Positions 59,801 to 64,000 of a stretch of DNA of 64,000 bases are shown piece after piece. Source of the stretch: Caldilineaceae bacterium. GTDB lineage: Bacteria > Chloroflexota > Anaerolineae > Caldilineales > Caldilineaceae. The stretch covers positions 1 through 64,000 of the forward strand of contig JAPKMW010000008.1 in assembly GCA_026645575.1 (NCBI GenBank). The letters are read 5' to 3'. The position numbers were made by a program, and so were the translations under genes. The notes beneath the pieces are model-generated. The model saw only the letters and a list, made by a program, of their open reading frames with translations, searched no databases and was not told the DNA's origin. Each line of letters begins with the position of its first letter. Position 1 is the first letter of the stretch.

Positions 59801-61506
59801 CGGGCGTTGAGTTCGGCATAGGTCGAGCGAGTTATGAGTTTTGAGTTACGAGTTACGCTTGTCAGTTCAGAGAGACGTAATTCGTCATTCGTCATTCGTA
59901 ATTCACGAGCGGGTTCTGCCATGACGACGGCAATTGCATTCGGGGTACGTTCCACCTGTTCCTCGAACAACTGATGGATGCATTTGTCGCTAGGATAGGC
60001 TGTCGTCGTCGCATTCCACTCAACCAACAGTTGGTGACGTTCCGCTTCGGTCAGTAGCGAGAGATCAGCAATGGCAAGCTGTGGCTTGGCGACGATGCCG
60101 GCTACCAGCGTTTGAAAATGTCCCAGCCAACGTTCGATGGTAGCCTTGGCAAAGAGGTCGGCGTTGTAAATGGCGTAGAGATGAAGCATCTTCTCCATCT
60201 CCCAACTGTGGACTTCCAAGTCAAAGCGCACACGCTGTGCCTCGAACATGGGCATCTTTACCTGCAAACCGGGTAACTCCCATGCCCCCATCGGTGCATT
60301 TTGTAGGGCAAAGACGACTTGGGCCAAGGGATTGTGGTTGAGGTTGCGTTCCGGCGCAAGTTCCTCAACCAACCGCTCGAAGGGCAGATCCTGGTGGTCG
60401 TAGGCGGCTTGTGTGGTGGTTTTGACTTGGGCCAGCAACGCAAGGAAGGATGGGTTAGCGCTCAGGTCTGACCGCAAGAGCAGGGTGTTGACAAAGAAGC
60501 CAATGAGCGGCTCTACCTCTTGGCGCTGGCGGTTGGCAATGGGTGAACTGACGACAATGTCACTTTGACCGCTGTAGCGCGCCAGTAGGATCTGAAAGGC
60601 GGCGAGTAACGTCATGTAGAGTGTCGCTCCCTGCTCCTGACCCAGGCGGTGTAACGCTTGGGTCAGGTCAAGGCTAAACGTGATCTGCACCGACGCCCCG
60701 CGGAAGCTCTGTTGCGGTGGTCGGGGGCGATCCGTGGGCAATTGCAGGACTTTCGGCGCACCGGCAAGCTGGTGTCGCCAATAATCCAACTGCTGCGTCA
60801 ATAGCTCCCCTTGCAGATAGTTCCGCTGCCAGCAGGCAAAGTCGGCATATTGAATGCTGAGTTCGGGGAGAGGTGAGGGTTCTCCCTGGCTAAAGGCGGC
60901 ATAGAGGGCGTTCAGTTCGTATACCAACACCCCTACTGACCAGCCATCCGCGGCGATGTGATGCATCGTCAACAGTAACAGGCAGCGCTCTTCGGCCAAC
61001 TGCAAGATCCGGGCGCGCAACATCAAGTCTTGGTTCAGGTCAAAGGGGTGTAACGCTTCCAACTGGCGCAAGCGCTGCACTTCAGCCTGCTGTGCCTCCT
61101 CTGGCAACGAACACAGGTCGACCACAGGCAGCACAAAAGTTGAGGGTGGTTGAATGACTTGATAGGGCATCCCTTCATCGCTGGCGAAGACTGTGCGCAG
61201 GCTCTCATGGCGGCACACGATTTCTGTCAAGGTCTGTTGTAAAGCCGCCCGATCCAGCTTTCCGACAATTGCCAATACCGTCGGCATGTTGTAGGCGGCA
61301 CTGCTCCCCAACTGCTCTAAAAACCACAAGCGCTGCTGGGCAAACGAGAGTGGTAGCGTTTGCGCGCGTGATGCAATCGGTATGGCAACTGGGCGCTGCC
61401 GATTGCCCTGCTTTTGAAGTAACTCTTTTTGATGGAGCTTACTGAGTAGTAAACGGCGCTGTTCCGGCGAAAGTTTGTTGAGCCGTTCTTGTACATGATT
61501 CATCAT
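56839..61506 (-). CDS. NRPS C-A-MT-PCP module
   Basis: About 1555 residues. A short helical N-terminus (VQERLNKLSPEQRRLLLSKL) is followed by a condensation domain (MHHIAADGWS, about 185) and an adenylation domain (YTSGSTGRAKGVMV about 694, FAFDSSVAGIFWSL, NEYGPTEGTVWST). The pocket residues by hand alignment are D-S-A-L-I-A-E-V-W. A methyltransferase domain is embedded after A8 (VIEIGCGAGLLLARLAAE, about 1056), as in N-methylating modules. The carrier domain has FFALGGHSLLATQVASRIRQ (about 1494). The product residue is thus predicted to be N-methylated. The start is placed at 61506, one base after the upstream stop, rather than at an overlapping ATG at 61533. A low-complexity insert lies near A1. 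The stop overlaps the next start (ATGA). Confidence 0.93.
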   Translation of the reverse strand: MMNHVQERLNKLSPEQRRLLLSKLHQKELLQKQGNRQRPVAIPIASRAQTLPLSFAQQRLWFLEQLGSSAAYNMPTVLAIVGKLDRAALQQTLTEIVCRHESLRTVFASDEGMPYQVIQPPSTFVLPVVDLCSLPEEAQQAEVQRLRQLEALHPFDLNQDLMLRARILQLAEERCLLLLTMHHIAADGWSVGVLVYELNALYAAFSQGEPSPLPELSIQYADFACWQRNYLQGELLTQQLDYWRHQLAGAPKVLQLPTDRPRPPQQSFRGASVQITFSLDLTQALHRLGQEQGATLYMTLLAAFQILLARYSGQSDIVVSSPIANRQRQEVEPLIGFFVNTLLLRSDLSANPSFLALLAQVKTTTQAAYDHQDLPFERLVEELAPERNLNHNPLAQVVFALQNAPMGAWELPGLQVKMPMFEAQRVRFDLEVHSWEMEKMLHLYAIYNADLFAKATIERWLGHFQTLVAGIVAKPQLAIADLSLLTEAERHQLLVEWNATTTAYPSDKCIHQLFEEQVERTPNAIAVVMAEPARELRMTNDELRLSELTSVTRNSKLITRSTYAELNARANQLAHHLIDLGVKADTLVAVVMERSIEMVVALLAVLKAGGAYVPIDPTYPPERIRYLFTDSKAMILLTQSTLTTAQPMVGEIDHIIRVDTLDTQRLEQFTQNPQTQTAPTNLAYVIYTSGSTGRAKGVMVTHQNLVHSTTARFHLYPQPVVRFLLLSSFAFDSSVAGIFWSLCQGGTLVLPKADDEKDLAQLAALIDHYQITHLLALPSLYTLLLRYSHPAHLASLQVAIVAGEPCPPTLLSQQAALLPAITLYNEYGPTEGTVWSTLYRFPADWQGTIVPIGRPLPNVQIYLLDQTQQPVPIGMVGEMYIGGAGIARGYLHRPKLTAERFIANPFGAGRLYKSGDLARWLPDGNIEFLGRSDHQVKLRGFRIELGEIEAVLNQHPAVQEAAVVAREEQVGTKQLVAYVVAAQADAATQNEHITTWQNLYEASYSQPAAQGELTLNLTGWNSSYTGQPIPEAEMVEWVEQTVAEIRRLQPERVIEIGCGAGLLLARLAAECTVYWGVDYSQQALAHVARLCAADARLAHVHLEQRMADDFHGLREGSFDCVILNSIVQYFPGVDYLLRVLAGAVRLLKPGGTLYVGDVRNYRLLDAYHASVQLYQADDTLALQELHRRIQQRLQDEEELLVDPAFFYDLPKRLPRIHQVTVRLKQGHCHNELTRFRYQVCLQIGEGADTAQSAPPVSLPAIDWRELASLPQLHARLQRDKPDSLLVRNIPNARVQHALATLAALTQPTVQTVGELRTHLNQQAAALDPAHLWQLADQLSLEAHLTWSSQPACFDALFVSRQAEYQATAARSHADNWHLSPAPPPGQMNTPYTNNPLLGKRHRALAPALRNHLQERLPDYMIPGAFVLLDAFPLTPNGKIDRKALPAPSINHSAQATHFVAPRTATERTLADIWSLLLGSERIGVHDNFFALGGHSLLATQVASRIRQTLGVDLPLRRFFETPTIADLADYAETVQWLQRDETPVAEATTYTEGRL
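59830..59912 (-). repeat. AATTCGTAATTCG-type palindromic insertion in the C-A-MT-PCP gene
   Basis: GAGTTATGAGTTTTGAGTTACG/AGTTACGC-like units on the left and ACGTAATTCGTCATTCGTCA units on the right are translated as RELRMTNDELRLSELTSVT and RNSKLITR. They interrupt the A-domain start between NAIAVVMAEPA and TYAELNARANQLAHHL, which are contiguous in the neighbouring modules. Confidence 0.75.
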
Positions 61507-61507
61507 C

Positions 61508-64000
61508 TTATGCGGGAACCCCTTCAATTTCATTCAGCAATTCTGTCAGTTCCGTTTCATCCACATAGTCTAACAGCCGCAGATCAACTGCTTCGGCGAG
61601 CTGGGCAATGGTGTTCTTTTCAAAGAGTGTCCGCAGCGGCAGTTCGATGGCAAAGCTGTTGCGAATGCGTGAGACGACCTGCGTCGCCAGTAGCGAGTGT
61701 CCGCCGAGTTCAAAGAAGCTGTCGTGAATGCTAACCTGCTCCAGACCGAGAATGGCTGACCAGATCGCCGCCAGGTCAACCTCTGTTGGTGTACTGGGCG
61801 GCGTGTAGACCGTTTGGGGCAAAAACGGGGAAGCAGCCAATGCCGATAAGGCTTTGTGGTCAACCTTGCCATTGGGGGTAAGCGGCAGGGCATCGAGCAG
61901 CACAACAGCGCTGGGGATCATGTACTCTGGCAACTGCCGGCGCAGGAAATTACGGTAATCCAGGGGTGGCGATGTTCCCTCACTAGCGGCGTGACCATTC
62001 GGTGTGGGTGGGGGCTGGCTCACCGGCGCTTGCGGATGGCATACAAGATAGGCGACTAGTTGCTGATCACCGTTATTTTCCTTGGTGATGACGACTGCTT
62101 CTTGTACAGCCGGATGTTGCCGCAAGCATGACGCAATTTCCCCTAACTCAATGCGGAAGCCGCGTACCTTCACCTGGTGGTCACGGCGACCCAGAAACTC
62201 GATGTTCCCATCGGGAAGCCAGCGCGCCAGGTCGCCGGTTTTGTAAAGCCGACCGTCACCGAAAGGGGTCGGGATGAATTTCTCTTTTGTCAATTCAGGG
62301 CGGTTCAAATAGCCACGCCCAACCTGCACCCCACCAATATACAATTCGCCAGGCACGCCGATGGGTACAGGCTGGTGATTGGCATCGAGCAGGTAAACTT
62401 GCATATGGTTGATGGGTTTGCCGATGGGTAACTGCTGGCTAAGTTTACGACCATGCCTTGGCAATTGATAGGCGACGGCAATATCGGTACACTCGGTCGG
62501 GCCATACATGTTTGCGACTGTACAATGATGATGGGGTGAAGATAACCAGGACTTTAGCTTTGTGAGATCGGTTGCTTCACCGCCCACCGCAAGATACTGT
62601 AAACTGCGCAGGGCAAAATAATTGCTCTTTTCCGTAACCTCGATCAAGGGATAAAAGGCGCTTGGGACACAGTTAATGACACTTACCTGATATTGTGGAA
62701 TCAAGTCACACAAAGCTTCCGGATCATAGGAACCACGACGCGGGATCACCAGTTTGGCGCCACAAAGCAAAGGAACCAGAAAATTCTTAATCGACGCATC
62801 AAAGCCAATGGGGATGAGCTGTAGGACCGTGGATGCTGAATTTATGGCACAGAAATGCTGATACCAGTGACAGAGATTTGCCAGTGAACCTATTTCTACT
62901 TGGACGCCTTTGGGTGTTCCTGTCGAGCCTGAAGTATAGATGACATAGGCCAGTTGCTCGGCCTGTCCGTGACTGACCGGTGTCACGCTGGGCTGTGTGG
63001 CAATCAACGGCCAGTCGCGATCCAGGCAAACAACTTGGGCAGTCGTCATGGGCAACTGCGGAAGTAAGTGTTCCTGGGTCAACAGCACGGGTGTGTTGGC
63101 GTCTTGCAACATAAAGGCAAGCCGCTCCGCTGGGTAGGTAGGGTCAAGCGGCACATACGCGCCACCCGCTTTGAGGATCCCCAGCAAAGCTACCACCATC
63201 TCGATGGAACGTTCGACCGCGACCCCGACCAGCACCTCCGGCCCGACCCCCAACTGCTGCAAGTGGTGGGCCAGTTGGTTGGCGCGGGCATTGAGTTCGG
63301 CATAAGTCACTTGCTGATTGTCAAAGATGACGGCCACCGCAGCGGGCGTGCGTTCGACTTGCGCCTCGAAGCGTTGGTGGATGCATGTCTCTTTGGGGTA
63401 AGCGGTGGTGGTCGCATTCCACTCGACCAAAAGCTGGTGATGCTCCGCGTCGGTTAGTAAAGGCAGGCTGCCAATTGCTTGCTGCGGGTCGGCGACAATG
63501 CCCTTGAGCAGTCTCTGAAAATGACCGACCATACGCTGAATGGTCGCTTCCTCAAAAAGGTCGGTGGCAAAGATGCAGTACCCCTTGAGCCGCTCCCCCT
63601 CTTCCAACAGATGCCATTCCATGTCCATACGCGTGAACTTGATTTCAAACACCATTGGCTTGATTTGGAGACCGGGTAAGGAGAACTGACCCATTGTTGT
63701 ATTCTGCAAAGCAAACATCACCTGCACCAGGGGGTTGTAACTGAGCGTGCGTTCCGGTCGTAGCGCCTGCACCAGTCGCTCGAAGGGCAACCCTTGATGG
63801 TCGTAGGCTGTTTGTGTTGTCTGTTGCACCGCTTTCAGCACCGCGCGAAAGGTCGGGTTGCCGGCAAGGTTGCACGGCATGACTAAGGTGTTGACAAAGA
63901 GACCGATCAAGCCTTCCAGTTGTTGCTGGTCGCGATTGGCAATCGGTGAGCCGACCGCAATCCGTTCTTGCGCCGTGTAACGATAGAGCAGCACATAGAA
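61508..64000 (-). CDS. NRPS C-A-PCP protein, 5' part beyond window
   Basis: The frame is open to the right edge (the codons before 63994 read FYVLLYRYTAQERIAVGSPI), so the N-terminus and most of the condensation domain are missing. Visible are the C-domain end (GLFVNTLVMPCNLAGNPTFR, DHQGLPFERLVQAL), a full adenylation domain (YTSGSTGTPKGVQVEIGSLA, FDASIKNFLVPLLCGAKLVI, MYGPTECTDIAVAYQL, YKTGDLARWLPDG) and a carrier domain (FFELGGHSLLATQVVSRIRN). Hand-aligned pocket residues are D-A-K-A-A-G-M-D-I. Lys at the third position also occurs in some Glu-activating pockets (DAKDLGVVDK), a weak hint only. It ends in EIEGVPA, with the next start one base later. Confidence 0.92.
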   Translation of the reverse strand, partial: FYVLLYRYTAQERIAVGSPIANRDQQQLEGLIGLFVNTLVMPCNLAGNPTFRAVLKAVQQTTQTAYDHQGLPFERLVQALRPERTLSYNPLVQVMFALQNTTMGQFSLPGLQIKPMVFEIKFTRMDMEWHLLEEGERLKGYCIFATDLFEEATIQRMVGHFQRLLKGIVADPQQAIGSLPLLTDAEHHQLLVEWNATTTAYPKETCIHQRFEAQVERTPAAVAVIFDNQQVTYAELNARANQLAHHLQQLGVGPEVLVGVAVERSIEMVVALLGILKAGGAYVPLDPTYPAERLAFMLQDANTPVLLTQEHLLPQLPMTTAQVVCLDRDWPLIATQPSVTPVSHGQAEQLAYVIYTSGSTGTPKGVQVEIGSLANLCHWYQHFCAINSASTVLQLIPIGFDASIKNFLVPLLCGAKLVIPRRGSYDPEALCDLIPQYQVSVINCVPSAFYPLIEVTEKSNYFALRSLQYLAVGGEATDLTKLKSWLSSPHHHCTVANMYGPTECTDIAVAYQLPRHGRKLSQQLPIGKPINHMQVYLLDANHQPVPIGVPGELYIGGVQVGRGYLNRPELTKEKFIPTPFGDGRLYKTGDLARWLPDGNIEFLGRRDHQVKVRGFRIELGEIASCLRQHPAVQEAVVITKENNGDQQLVAYLVCHPQAPVSQPPPTPNGHAASEGTSPPLDYRNFLRRQLPEYMIPSAVVLLDALPLTPNGKVDHKALSALAASPFLPQTVYTPPSTPTEVDLAAIWSAILGLEQVSIHDSFFELGGHSLLATQVVSRIRNSFAIELPLRTLFEKNTIAQLAEAVDLRLLDYVDETELTELLNEIEGVPA

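Noticed and set aside
61508..61533. Start of the C-A-MT-PCP protein at 61533
   Set aside because: It would overlap the upstream coding end by 26 bases; ATGs just after the upstream stop fit the coupled layout better.

Overview
The window looks like one chromosomal contig of a Chloroflexota bacterium, most likely of the Caldilineae/Anaerolineae type. This is inferred, not proven. The reasons are the LYLPL motif of secreted proteins in that phylum, a DUF4058 gene, a 1095-residue SARP-type regulator with an NB-ARC-like ATPase and TPRs, BrnT/BrnA-type and HEPN modules, and a plant-like long ketol-acid reductoisomerase. No rRNA, tRNA or CRISPR array was seen.

Layout. Bases 1-5.4 kb (minus strand) hold a large RHS/YD-repeat protein that runs off the left edge, a C-terminal processing protease, and a tiny secreted protein made of DVSWSS repeats. 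Bases 5.9-15.8 kb (plus strand) hold the SARP regulator, a PcrA/UvrD helicase coupled to an ATP-grasp-like protein, an AI-2E-family permease and a mannose-6-phosphate isomerase. Bases 15.9-48.3 kb are almost entirely minus strand and form a branched-chain amino acid (BCAA) supercluster. In transcription order it is ilvB, ilvN, ilvC, leuA, gltB, leuC, leuD, leuB, ppc, cimA, ilvD. Small accessory cassettes interrupt it: HEPN plus BolA-like, two large secreted paralogues, a BrnT toxin pair, a broken C39 peptidase, MgtC, a HAD phosphatase and a DUF4058 protein. Bases 49.2-64 kb hold a translationally coupled NRPS operon. It contains a partial C-A-PCP protein, then C-A-MT-PCP, then docking-C-A-PCP-sulfotransferase-thioesterase, then a P-type ATPase without the usual CPC motif.

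How the genes work together. CimA makes citramalate, LeuCD and LeuB can turn it into 2-oxobutyrate, and IlvBN, IlvC and IlvD complete isoleucine and valine. LeuA, LeuCD and LeuB make the leucine precursor. GltB supplies glutamate for the transaminations and PEP carboxylase supplies oxaloacetate. An aminotransferase is not in the window.

Most notable signals. (1) A complete attenuator lies upstream of ilvB: a near-consensus promoter, a 47-codon leader peptide with a Leu-Leu-Val-Val-Val-Val-Ile run inside a 1:2 hairpin, an antiterminator segment, and a terminator with eight U residues. (2) A second BCAA-rich leader ORF overlaps the leuA start. (3) A CurM-like sulfotransferase-thioesterase pair ends an NRPS. 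(4) Low-complexity, often palindromic elements recur throughout. Several sit exactly at stop codons, and others are inserted in frame inside conserved enzymes (SARP ATPase, PEP carboxylase, GltB, NRPS A domains). (5) The DVSWSS-repeat peptide gene and the tandem secreted paralogues have no function I can recognise.
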